A stretch of DNA of 64,000 nt, taken from contig JALJCS010000009.1 in the NCBI GenBank assembly GCA_023055355.1, positions 24,701,001-24,765,000 of the forward strand, read 5' to 3'. Position numbers and translations under genes: made by a program. Of the stretch, positions 12,091 through 24,363 are shown piece after piece; the first letter of the stretch is position 1; the number at the start of each line of letters is the position of its first letter. The stretch comes from Agelaius tricolor. Lineage: Eukaryota; Chordata; Aves; Passeriformes; Icteridae. The notes beneath the pieces were generated by a model that did no database searches, was not told the DNA's origin, and saw only the letters and a list, made by a program, of their open reading frames with translations.

Positions 12091-14069
12091 ATGAGGCACT
12101 TGAACTTTAAAGAGGATGGGCAAGTTGGAAGGACGTAAATACACAAGGATTGCTGGGTCACTCTTTGAACGTAGGTACAAGAAGAATGCATTGAATAGAA
12201 AAATAAAGTAAATTAATTTTCATGTTTTCATTTAATTATGTAGCACAGGAATGATCCAGTTGTTTGGGTTGGATCCATTTGCATTTCATTCAGCTTGGGA
12301 TTTTTTTTGGAAACAGAAGTGTAAGTGTTGGCTACTCTGCAGGACACTGTGGATGACATGAAAAGTGGGGAGAATATTTCATTTCCTTGAGCACTCTGGA
12401 TTTTTCATGTAGTCAGTCCTATTAAGACAGAGCAAAATGAAGAACAGATATATGTATTAATTGGCCTCTGATGAACTGAGAACAGCTAAGGCTGAGGAAC
12501 AACAACAGAAAAGGAATGTCTCTCACCTTCCCCTCTCACCCCCATTCCAGCACAACTTTGCCAAAATTCAAGATTCACATTACTGGTGCCTTGAACAAAA
12601 TCTGTCAAAAGCACAGGTGGTTGTACTTGTTCTTCATCTGCTGATGCAAAAACCAGGCAAATAAATAACAGGCTTGGGAAAGGTAATGGGAGTTCCATGA
12701 TGTTAGAGCCCATCACAAGTCAAAAAACAAGCACGAAAATAACATCTATATGTCCTTCCTATTGGTGACAATCCTGGCAAATATTTTGTTTGAAATTAGT
12801 GAGCAGTGGTTCACTAAAGGGTCTTATGGATTTCTTGGTACTTGTAGACAACTGAAGAGAGATCCCGCTGTCCCATGAGGTCTGTGTGAGATTTAACCCT
12901 GAAGAAAGGACAGTACTTTTGGAATTTCCAGTTCCATGAGGTCCCACAGCCATAAGCAAAAGGAGACACATCGATTGCAGCCAGCCTGATCTACTAGAAA
13001 GGGACAAGAAAATAGTCCCTTGGGTCCTCAAGAATACAGATGCAGATTTGTCTAGACTTAAATGACTCAGACCTCCTTGCCCACTAATTTTGCTCCCTAA
13101 AACCCATGCAGTCTATTTTGGTGCAGTTGCCACCCCGTATTTTGGCAATGCTGGTGGGACCAGGTGTTTCACACCAGCTGGTGCCCTGGGCTCTAAGAAG
13201 GCAGGCTCACATCATTGTTGTTGGACACCAAGAGCAGCTGGCAGGGGAAAAAGCAGTGCATCCATCTCCTGAGCATCACAGTTGGGCTGATCTTGGGGCA
13301 GTGATTAGACAAAAGTCTGCCATGGTAAAACACTCCATCACATCTCAGCTGGGAGGAGAAAAGAGGCTGCAACTGTGGAAATGCTGTCTTGGGAAAACAA
13401 AACGAGGAAAGAGAGGAGAGGGAAGGGGAAGCTGGCAGTGAAGTTCATAGTCTTGCCAATCACCAGAACTGAAAGTAGCTGCTGGAAGAGAACCCAGATG
13501 CAGCTGAGCAGTTGCAGCTCTGTAGCCCTGTCCAGGGCACTGCAAAAAGCTGTTAGAGTGAATCCTTGTTTGGGCTGGAAGAGTGGGTCAGGCTGGACTG
13601 GGCGGTGGTCACCCTTCAGCTGCTGTCACCATTTGGCTCTTACAGTTTGCTAATCTGTGGTTTAGAATCTGGGTAAGAATATTTTTTATGATCTCTGGAG
13701 AGAAATTTGATATAGGAAAGGAGAGGCTTGGAATGGGGGTTTTGTTTGTTTCTTTGAACTTCTTTTGGTGTGTGCCAACAAGGTGAGACTATGAGTTTAC
13801 ATGAATGCCTGTGCAGAGCAGAGGGTCAGACAGAGACCTTGTCTGGGGAGGGAGCACAGTGGGGCTGACAAGCCAGGCTGGAAAGCCCCCATTCCCACAG
13901 GGATACCTCCAGTATGTTTTAGCCTCCCCTGTAGGACTGTGTTTGTGCTGGCCTATTTCAGATGGACCAACACTTCTATACAGCCAGACCCACACATTTG
14001 TGCAAGCTCTTGCACATGGGAAAGCTCCAGACTGCTGAGTGTGCAGACCCTGCACAGAACCAGACGTGT

Positions 14070-14144
14070 GTATGTGCACAGGCACAAACCCATACACGTG
14101 TGTACTTTGTGTATCCAGCCACATGTGTGCACATACGTGCACAC
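14070..14144. repeat. Alternating purine-pyrimidine (CA/TG-rich) tract
   Basis: Three segments alternate strictly between purine and pyrimidine: about 17 bases from 14073, 15 bases at 14091-14105, and 24 bases at 14121-14144. They contain several CACGTG-like and GTGCAC motifs. Such tracts can adopt left-handed Z-DNA. It resembles a decayed CA microsatellite. Confidence 0.5.
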
Positions 14145-15745
14145 CTCTGCTGCGAGTAAGTTAAAGGCAAAGTGGGACTTGGGAGTGAAGACATGCTGCC
14201 ATTTGGGGTTTCATCTGCAGGGATGGTCAGATGCTGAGGCCACAGCCTGGCCTATTTTCAGATGGAGGTGGAAAATGGATTTCTCAAGAGATCTATCATT
14301 TTGTTATTGTCAGTGGGTGACAGGGCAAAGTTAGAACATGCCTGTCATAAAGTATGCTGTGTTTATTCAAAATTGGTATGGAAGGCATGCTAGAGGATGC
14401 CCAAAGCTGCTGAGAAGGGCTGATTAGATGTTATGGTTAGTTCCAGTGTGTTGGTTCCACTCTTCACCTCTCAGAATACTTTCCCACCTTCCTGAATCCT
14501 TTGAATTTCTTCTCTTCATAGCATGGAAATAATGATTTAAGGCTGAGATAATATGAGAGGGAGGAATTAGGGAGGGAGGGAGCATACAGAGAGGAAAAGG
14601 AGCTTGTGGTCAAAGTAGCAGACTCCCATGAGTCATCTCTGTGACCCCCTCATGCCAGTGTCATGACAGAGCTGCTGCCATCCGTGAGCAGGAAGCTCCT
14701 GACTGCATTTGGGGTGTTGCACATTGAGATCAAAGCTCACAGCTGAGGGACCAGGCTTGGGAAATCCCTTGTCCCTACCAGCGTGGCTTCAGTGTTGGCC
14801 AAGCCTGTGCTCCCATGCACAGGTTCAGCTTGACACACACTGTCTGTTTGTCCCAGGGAGGGGACTTTTTTAATGATTGCCTCTCCAGTATACGGTGGCA
14901 AGTTCATGGCAGCACTGCTGAGAGTAAAGCCAAGCATCCCTCTTGCAGCGTGCTGCAGAGGGGCTGCCCATGATTGGAGAGGCTGCCACCTTTCCTGGGA
15001 GAGTCTCGACCTCATCAGCTGGGTCAGCAGCCTCCTTCTTGAGGGCACTGCTCCCAGTAGCCCCAGCCCCAATTCCTGCCACCCAGCTTTGCTCCTGCAT
15101 TCCCAGGAGGGCTGTGAACAGCTGCTTCCCAGTCCGCAGTTTGACCTTCCTTCCCTGGGCCAGATTTGGGTTTGAAGCTTGTGTCTGCCACCCAAGCCCT
15201 CCACGTGCCATGGCTGGGAGCCAGCTCCTCCTCGGAGTAGAAGGGAATTCCTAATGGCTGCCTCCTCTCCCAGCTCAGTGCCCCTGCACAGGGGGTGAGG
15301 ATGCAGGCGGTGGGGGACAGATGTCCACGGTGCCTCTTGGGTTTGCAGCTGGCCTGGCCTCCTGCCAGCCTCGCATCCCGCCTCCCCAGTGGAGTCCTGT
15401 CTTTTGCTACAGCTGCCTCCCCCTTTTGGCAACATTTTTGCCCTTTTTTGCCACTTCTATACCTCTCAACCTCAAAAGAGAGGAGGGGTGCAGAGAATAA
15501 ATAAGTGAACACCACCTAGTGAGATCAGGGAGAGCAACTCTGTCTCTGAAATTGTTTACCAAACAGTGCTGAGTGTGGGGAGACAAATGGCATACCATGA
15601 GCAACAGCCACGGGCTAATTATAGTGGGTTAGGATAAACCACCGGGCCACTGGGCTGGCCACCCCAGCTAAACCTGCAAACATATAGGCTGAAAAGCAGA
15701 ACTGTATATATTTATATACATGTACATATTTAGTATGATGTGGAA

Positions 15746-15775
15746 TGCAGTCAGTAACTTTGCAGTCAGTAACTT
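15746..15775. repeat. Tandem duplication of a 15-base unit
   Basis: TGCAGTCAGTAACTT occurs twice in perfect head-to-tail copies. It is probably a recent replication-slippage duplication; no function is suggested. Confidence 0.85.
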
Positions 15776-16919
15776 CTGTCTGAAACCTCAGCTACCTTGG
15801 CAAAGAGTGTTACAGAGAACACAGATACAAGCACCTCTGTGATGCTGGCAATCCTGGGGTTTTGCATTTAGCCATGAATATGGCATTGCACTCTTCATTC
15901 CTAAGAAGAGTGCTTATAGGGCACACTCTCAAGGACTGGGTTTTTTAAAATATTTTGGGTTAGGAGAGGGATGCACCTTATCTTTCCAATTTTGTAGGGT
16001 AGCTTTATTCATGAGCTCATAACCACATCTGTATTTCAGTATCATTAAAGCTTGCAATTTTGGGTAGTTGTGTAAAGCCCAAGCTACTGCAATCATGAGA
16101 TTGCATGAAAATTTGTACTTTCAGCTTTTCAGAAGAGAATGTTTCTCCTGAATGTGAGCAAGCAGAAAGGACAAACAACTTGGAGAAAGCTGCTGTCTGG
16201 TAAAGAACTGAGGTCAGGCAGGGAACTGCTTCCCCAGGGAGGTTTGGGCTAGTATTCATCGTGATATTTGCATGTGTGGGTAAAGGCAATAACAAATTCA
16301 ATTTTGGTACTCCACTGCTGACAATTAGACCAGATGCTCTTGCTCCCCTCCTCAGTGGTCTCAACCCAAAAGCATGGAGAAGTAGTGGATTCTTGTAAAG
16401 ATTAATCTTTATTGGCTGCTACTACTTAATAAAGGACACCCTCAGGGTGCCTTCTTGTACTCACTGAGAGAGATTTGGGCTCTAAATCTCACCCTAAGGA
16501 TGTCTCTTACTATGCTGACTACGAAGGGAATTTGTAGGAGACCCTCAACACATGCCCAACGCCAGTTTCTGCAGAGGAAAATCCAGACCCAAAGGATTTG
16601 CATCTTAGAGCTGCTGATCTCACCCAGGTCTTTCAGCAACCCACAGGTCACATTTTTGTACACACAAGAACCAGAAGCTAAAATAAGCACGGAGGAGCAT
16701 GGGAGAGTGCAGAGGTCAAGCTCTGCCCTGACTCCCCTATCACCAGCAGTAGTTTCTCCTGGCAGGGAAGGGGAGCCAAGCCCAAGAGTGACGCTCCACA
16801 GCCAACACCCTTGAGGGCATAAAAGGGCCAGTAAAAGGGACACGGTGCTCTCTTGCATCTCATCTTCAGATGAGGGCAGACCAGCCCACTCTGAAGTGGA
16901 GCCTGGCCACAGGCAACCA

Positions 16920-17345
16920 TAGAATCAGGGAATCATAGAATGGTTTGGGTTGGAAGGGACCTTAAAGATCATCTAGTTCTGACCCTCCTGCCCTGGGCAG
17001 GGATGCCACTCACTAGATTAAGTTGCTCAGAGCCCCATCCAGCCTGGCCTTGAACACTTCCATGGATGGGGCATCCACAATTTCTCTGGGCAACTTGTTC
17101 CAGTGCCTCACCACCCTCTGAGTAAAGAATTTTTTCCTAACATGTAATCTAAACCTGCCCTCTTTCAGTTTCAAGCTATTGCCTCTTCTCCTATCACTAC
17201 CTGCTCATATAAAAAAGTCCTTCTCCCTCCTTTTTATAAGTCCCTTGTACTGGAAGGCTACAATGAGGTTTCCCCTAAGCCTTATCTTCTTCAAGCTGAA
17301 CAACCTGACCTCTGGCAGCCTGTCTTTATAGGGGAGAAGCTCACA
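16920..17345 (-). mobile_element. CR1 LINE, 3' end, 5'-truncated
   Basis: Read on the minus strand this is the classic avian CR1 3' end, terminating in the short repeat of the TATGATTC type near 16,920. Familiar CR1 blocks follow in order, such as TTGGGTTGGAAGGGACCTTA (plus-strand view). It is truncated at the 5' end like most copies and has no intact reverse-transcriptase frame. Confidence 0.95.
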
Positions 17346-19114
17346 GGCAAGGCTCATAGGAGGATAGAAATCTCATTATGCCTTGGCAAATGATTGCCTG
17401 GGATTTGCAGAGATCTTTGGCAGGAGAAAATACTTTTCAGAAGGCAGACATTTTCTGCTTGCCTTTTAGATAGCTTCTTTGAAAGGCTGTCCAGGGAAGA
17501 TCTGCTAGACAGTGTCTCTGTATTGCTCTTGGTTATGAAACCTGGCCTCTGAAAGGTGGCATATGTCAGTGTCAATACAGCCATTAGGATGCAATCCTGC
17601 TCCCAAACAGGCTTGGCACTATGATGGTCCTTTACTACTGTTGGTTCAGTTGAGTTTCCCCTAACAGACTGGGAACAAGCTGTTCTGTCTGGATCTAGTG
17701 ACTGCATTGTTCTTGCTGATGGTTAAAAACCTCTCCTCCAAAATCCCCTCTGTCAGTCATGAGCCACAACACGCTTCAAAGAAGCGATCTTGTTTGGGAA
17801 TGTTTACTGCTTGTTTGCAAGGTGCCAAAGAAACTTGTACACATTGATTCCAGCTTATTGTTGAAGAGTGTTTGGGGATACCTCATTCCTCCCAAACCCA
17901 CTGCTTGCCTCCTCTGCATTAGCTGCATCTGATGCAGGAGGCCACAAAGGGCTGGCAGTGGAGCACTGCCATCTACATATGGTTGCCTGTCAGTACCCAG
18001 TTTCCAAAACACTTGCTGCAAGCATATGTCTCACTTATCTCAGCTTTTCCACCATCCACCTTGCCAGAGGGCTGGAGCACCCAGCAGAAAGAAGGAGGAC
18101 GATCAATTAGAGCTGCATCACAGCAGTCTTGGCAGTGGGAGGAGCGGGAGCAGCAGAGGGGTGTTGGCTGGTGCAACACCGTGATGGAAATAAATAGCAC
18201 CCGCCTGGGGCAAGTTTATAGTGCTCCTGGGGTGACAGCCTCTGCCTTGGAAAGGGTGTGGTTGATGTCTCACACACCGACTCATTGCCTTAACAGAACT
18301 GTTGGCACTGTCCAAAATTCTTCCACTGAAGCTCTTTCAAGGTTCCAGTATCTAACGGGAAACTTCCCTGAGAAATCTGTGAGATTCAGACCCTGCCGTG
18401 CACCTGGGGTCTGACCCAGCCAAGCCTGTACCGAGCTGCTGCACCTGGGTTTCAGTTTCAGGTGGCCGATGGATGAGCTTGTGCTTTAGGCCCTCTAGCC
18501 CTTCTACACAGATCTTTTTGCCTCTGCTTGTAGCTCCTCCATGGGATGTAAACTCATGCCTCTGACTAGCCTTTAGCAAAGGCTCAGCCGGTCTGTGCTG
18601 CCCTCTCATGGGCACACATCGGCAAGATTATGCTTTATTCTGGTTTTATTTTTTAGTTCAAGATGCTCTTTAACCTGGTACTCCAACACTGTTTTTCCAC
18701 ACGTGACTTCTGAAAAGCCAGGAAGGCTTAGAACAACTACTAAGAGGTCTATGGAAGCTAATTAGGAAATGTTTGCTCAGCTTCTACCTTTCTAAAGGGT
18801 TTTGCTCTTCATTTACAAAGATTTAATCATCTAACGGGGCAAAACGTGGGGAGCTGTTGCTAAACTTCTCCCATGTGTGCTCCCATCCACCAAGGCAAAC
18901 ATATATTTTCATCATGGCATCACATCATGGTCAAGGAGTCTCTCAAGATAGCTGTCTTACACTACCAAGGATTCAGACAAAAGGGCCAAAAGCTGGGTTC
19001 TCCAATGGGCAGTGCTTGCTTTCAATACTGTGGGGTTTCAGCAAACTGGCAATGCTGTCCTTCACTGAAGCTCCTTGCAGGGAGGCAGGATAATATGCTA
19101 GACCCACGGTATAC

Positions 19115-19152
<38 letters not shown>

Positions 19153-22100
19153 TAAACAATACTGGGATTGAGCTGGAATCGATCTGCTCTTCAGAGAGAC
19201 TGTTGTGTTCATGATGTTTATGTAAATTTGAGACACTGTTAAAAACCTTTGAGTCTCTGACCATTTGCCTGCATGCAATACAGCCTTCCCTCTAATGTCT
19301 ACTCACCTGTCTAAACTCCAAAAGCTCCTCAAGGTGGGAACTGTTTTTCTTCAAAGGCTGGTATGACATCTGTTTTTTCCATTAACAAACAACTGCAGTA
19401 TTAGACATCCTTTATTCACCCATTTCCTGTTTTATGCTAGAAGTTAAGCTGAGGAACAGGAAGGAGGAAGGACAGAGGTCATCTCTTTTCCTTACCAACT
19501 CCCTAACCCTAACATGGATCCTGTCTCCCAGTTAATAATAATTTTTAAGGTTGGACCACAAGATTCTAAATAAGGTATTTGCCTTAAAGACTTTTAAGTT
19601 TATGGTGAAGTTTTCATGGCAAGTGTAAACTGAGAGTTGCCCTCCCTTAGCTACAATGCTTCCCTTTTAATTTTGAGAACTGCAGTAGATAGCTGTGCAC
19701 CTTCATAACTCTGGCTCTGTGCAGCTGTATGTCCCTCCACCTCTTGCCTCTTTAATGACAATGACAAAGATGCTCATTTTGGTCTCAAAGTAACAAAGTC
19801 AAAAAGAAAATGAGTCCATCTCATTGTTTGTTTCTTTCCTGGTATTATTTCAGCGCAGTTTATGACATGACACCAGCAGTTCTTCCTCTTTTCTGCCCTG
19901 GAAGATAGTTTACCCCAGACTCCTGGATGAATAAGCCATGGAGATTTCCTTCCTAGTGCTTGAGAACAATAGGGTCTGTGACAAAGGAGGGTGAGCTACT
20001 CCCATCTGTGAGAGGAGTTGCATGGGGAATTGAGATGATAGCCTTGAGGGAGAAGAGCCACACCATTCATTCATACCAGGAATTTCTAAAACAGACCAAC
20101 TACTGGGATGTCCACAGTCAGTTTCCAGTGTTGAATTATATATACAGAAATCTCTTCCATCTGCTTTGCCTGAATTAATCTGTTCTGCAGTGACATTCCA
20201 GGCCACTGCCTTTCTCCAGGAGATGATGAAGGAATATTCATCCAATCCACGTCTCTTCAAGAACTCGAAGTTCTTCTTTTCATTATTCTATGTCAAACTG
20301 CGGCCGTGAGCTTTTGGTGATGCTGCTGCATCAGTGTTGTCCATAAGGACAGTCCCCAAAAAAGGAATGCAGCCATGGATAATAATTCCTGACCTTAAGG
20401 AAATGTTTATTCATTTTTTCCTGCATTTATCTGGATGAAAGAATGGTCAAGAGAAGCTTTCTCTGGAATACAACCTGGAGGCATGTCAGACAGGGTTTGA
20501 TCAATTTGCCTCAGTATATTCTCTTTCCAAGCACATTCTCCAGTCTTCAGCCTGGAGGAGCTCTCTTTAGCTAAGCTCTTTGTTGGACTTTACCCAGAGG
20601 TTATTTTCTTCCATTTCAGACATGAAAGCAGTTGCTACTGCCTACTATGAGTTCCACATGATTGTGAAACTTTGAAATCAATGGCATTCAACTAGCTTAA
20701 AGTTGGTGTTATATAGCAGTGATTCATATCCAGTGAGTCACAATGAAATGTCTCATGCTGTAAGCAGCTGCCCATTGAAGGGAGATCTTGCCTGTGCCCT
20801 GCACCTAAGAACAAGAGCAGAGGCTGTGTGAACTTTTCAAAGGATTTTTAATCAGCTGTTACAACTTTTTTTCCTCCATTGGTTAGAAGCAGTACACAGG
20901 CAATTTCAGTATTGCTTGGGGCAGCTGAGTCTTTTCAAGTTCCATACAGAGATGGCAGAAAAAAGAAACTGATGTTTTGGTCCAAGAGACCTATTTTACA
21001 GGGACTACACTTTCCTCCTGATTGGCTCCTCTGTGTCCTGCCTCTGGAGGAGCACAAGGTTCACAACAGAAACAGTCTGGGCACCATCAGACCATGCCAT
21101 TTGGCAGATTAGATGGGTGTTGCACCTCTGTGCCTGTCCACGGATGAACAAAAAAATCTCTCCCTTGAAAAGAATGCATTTTCTCAGTACCCAGCTCATA
21201 CTGCAGAGGAATCATCCATGGGAACTACAAACTACCTCCAACTTCCACACCTTCCACTTTATGACTTATCCATTGGAAGTACACAGAGATACACAGGTGT
21301 GGTAAAAACCCTAAACCAACCCTTTCTAGAAGAATGCACTTCAGTGCACAGCCATTTCCCTTGTGGAGAGGAGAAAGAGCAAACAGCAGATGTTAGTCAC
21401 GTTGCTTAGCACTCTGGAGGGCATTCAAATGTGCTGTGACTAGTGTGCTGTAAGGACTTATATGGAAGAGTTTCGGTTACACACGAGGAACTGCTAATTC
21501 CTTCTGAGCACTCAAGGCAAGAAATTTAATGACAGTTTAATGTCATGTTGATAAATGTCCACTTACAAAGAAGAAATAAGGATCCAATGGTTTTGGAAAG
21601 AAATTGTGGAAAAGGGACAGTCACTCTGGAATTAAGGCTACAGTAAAAGTTTTCATTTAAAATATAACTTTTCTTCTTTTCTTCAGCACAGAAAAGCCTT
21701 ATATACAAACAGCAGTGCCTTAATGTGAAGTAGATTTTTTTCTAGAGCTAGAGTGTATTTCTCAGAATAATACTGAAGTAGATCAAAAAATACAGCTGTG
21801 TGACACTACCTTAAACACTGTAATTTGCAAACATTTTAGAGGATGCTTTTTTGTTTTTATAAAATAAAGTTAGATCATCCAAGAGGCTTGAGGTAAAGGA
21901 AGTGACATTTCTGATTTAAGTCCTTGCTCAGAGATTATATCCCCCCAAACTCTGAATGCTGAAGGATTTTCCTTGGCCCACTGCCTTCCCCAGTCTCATG
22001 CCATCTACACATGCCAACTCCAGGCCCACAGAGCTTGTCCTGGGTACAGCCTCATTCATCTCTAGAAAACTGCTCCTCAATGGAGAAGGACCTCTCCTTA

Positions 22101-23549
22101 ATAGAAAGAAAAGAACAGAAAACACTGTTTCTCTTTTCTGAGAAATAGTCAAGACAGATGCTCTCTCTTATGTGTACTGGGGAGGAATTCTTGCTGCCAT
22201 ACAGTAACTTTGTTAGCATGAGATGAGGTGGCCAGGCCACCAAAGGAAAATTGTGGCCCTGAGATTACTGAGGAATACAGGGTAGAGCCTCTCTTGCAAA
22301 ACTTCTGTCACCTGTAAGAAGACTGCTCGTTTTAACCTACCTGAGAGAGGAATTAAGGATCTTCCCTTGCATAACTCCCTTAATGCTGACATGAAGTTGA
22401 AGGCATATACTTATCGTCTGAGAACATATTACAGGTCAAAAGCTTTTTGTAAGCAAAAGACAACAAGGAACTGCAATACCCAAATGACAGAGGCAGGAAA
22501 TACACAGTGAAGGCTGTACCCCAAGGCATCCTAATCCTGCTCTACAACAAAATTCAAAGACATGTCAGCTTCTCCATCTCCTGGGACAATGTGCTGACAA
22601 ATGACCATAGAGATGAGAAGGCTTCAAACACTATCTTCATCTTCCATACATGTCCTGTTCCACAGAGATACATTAGGACAGGGTGTGGATGCATTGTTTT
22701 TCAGCCTGATACATTTTTGGTCAAGAATTTGTAAGCAGATCAATCTCAGATTCTCACTGTCAGATTTTTCCAGTTGCTGGAGATAAGTAGGGATTTCAAA
22801 AGTATCTCACTGCTGCAGTGGCACCTAGATGCTTAAGTCTACATTAAATTTTTATAAAACCAATGAAGATTTAATCTGAATCTTGAGCCATCTTTAGGCC
22901 CACAATAACCTTGAAAAACTCCCTTCCCTATGAATGACAGGGGTGCTTACCTGTTTTCAATCTTGAATCACATAACTGTTAATGTTAAAGAGTTAACTGA
23001 TCCTTTTTGAGAAATTCAGATAGAAATGAAACTCATCTCACACATGGAATTTTTATGCCAAATACTTCCCCTCTGTTATTCCCAGACTTTTGGTGCCCAA
23101 GCTGTGTTGTGTAGAATCACACAACCCAATCATCATACATTGTTTTTTTAAAAATAGATAGATGTAAGTTTTTATGGTGCTCTTTTCATAGCCATAGAAA
23201 CAGTCATTTGGGAATACACCACCATTCATCAGGAAATTAGAGCACTTGCCTAAAAAAGAGAAAAGCCTGTAGTGACATAAAAACCCTTTCTGACATCTGC
23301 ATATAAGACAATCTATTAAGCCAAAGTAACAGTATGCTCTGTTGCGCATTTTCAATAATTGTCAGGCAAGAGACAAGAAAAAGAAAGAAAAAAAAATTTT
23401 TTACAGGGTAGAAGCAGACACTTGGATAGTATGAAAATTAGAATTGTAATTGTTTCAAAAATCAAACACAGTTCAAAGGATGTGCTTGCGAAATGTACCT
23501 TGACTCTTAATTCTCTGGGCTAGCAGTGCTTGGTTTTGGTTTGTTTGCT
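17346..23549. other. Intergenic between UPK1B and TEX55-like gene
   Basis: About 6 kb with no recognisable exon, mobile element or RNA gene except an AT microsatellite at 19119-19149. The open frames are short and mutually overlapping, as expected by chance. Confidence 0.6.
19119..19149. repeat. (AT)n microsatellite, about 15 units
   Basis: An uninterrupted AT dinucleotide run of about 31 bases. It is likely length-polymorphic and useful as a marker. Confidence 0.95.
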
Positions 23550-23555
23550 TTTATT
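23550..23555 (-). terminator. TEX55: Candidate polyadenylation signal for the TEX55-like gene
   Basis: This is a minus-strand AATAAA about 0.75 kb after the predicted stop codon. It was chosen only by position; no transcript evidence. Confidence 0.3.
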
Positions 23556-24309
23556 CACCTCCCACATTCCTGAGAGACAATGTGTCCTGAAAGCATAAAG
23601 GGTGTGTGCAACTGTTGCTTTACTGTTCTGGTTATACACTGTACTTACAATGATACAGGCAGGACCACCCCAAAAAGCAGAGTGATCAGTGTCCAGCAGG
23701 GGTGATTAAGGGTGAGACAGCTGTATGAAGAGGCAGAGAGACAGCATCTTGCACTAGAGGAGCTCTGGGGGCAGTGGGAAAGCCCAGACACAAACTATCA
23801 AAGTACAAGATAGGCATTGGTGCAGCTGCATAACTGGACACAGTAAGCCACCAATGCAGCATGAGAAAAGAATGCTGTGAGTTGTCCAGGGCTGCTTTTT
23901 AACTCTACTTGCTTTAGTCCTTGCATTGTCTGAGCTGTGAGGTTTCTCTGCACAGAGAGGCAGAGTGTGGATTGGCCTAAATATGAGATTTATGCATTTA
24001 TATTCCTAGAAGTTCAGCAGACCTGCCTCTTCAAGATGTGCCATATGTGTATGCAGATCCATGTACACTTAGATCTCAGTCTGTGATTCCAAACCAAAAC
24101 TTGGATGCAGGATTTAAACCCAAGGAGAAGCACAAGCATACAAAACAGAGAAACCAGGCAAGAGACAGACAAACAGATATTTTCCAAGTTATTGCTAATG
24201 ACTACACAGTGCTGTGAAGGCATGGTGTGGCAATACCACAACAGCAAGGTCAATGGGGGCCAAAAGGAGTGCACAAGCCCTCTTCTACAAACACCTACAC
24301 ATCTTCGTT

Positions 24310-24363
24310 CTATTCCGATAGTTTCTCTGGTTCTGCTTGCCTGGCATTTATCATAGACTGCAC
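24310..24363 (-). CDS. TEX55: TEX55-like last coding exon
   Basis: A strong pyrimidine tract and GCCCAG acceptor precede 17 codons (VQSMINARQAEPEKLSE) and TAG at 24310-24312. The start of this segment completes the helix of the docking domain. The exon is too short to appear as an open frame of its own. Confidence 0.75.
   Translation of the reverse strand: MQSMINARQAEPEKLSE

Larger units (their letters stand above)
11911..16919. other. Intergenic, no gene recognised
   Basis: Apart from the AP-1 palindrome, the alternating purine-pyrimidine tract near 14.1 kb and a 15-base tandem duplication at 15746-15775, nothing recognisable is seen. A GC-richer patch at 14.7-15.5 kb has overlapping open frames on both strands (longest 232 codons, minus strand) without any family resemblance. 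Confidence 0.6.

Noticed and set aside
13801..14334. 177-codon plus-strand open frame
   Set aside because: It runs through the CA/TG-rich tract, which lacks stops for compositional reasons.
14557..14583. Possible G-quadruplex (GGG runs)
   Set aside because: The first loop is 8 bases, beyond the usual limit, so the motif is weak.
14737..15435. 232-codon open frame on the minus strand
   Set aside because: It overlaps comparable open frames on both strands in a GC-richer patch, resembles no family and has no splice or promoter context. Lack of stops is explained by composition.
15703..15720. AT-rich palindrome with 8-bp arms
   Set aside because: Composed almost only of TA steps; not significant.
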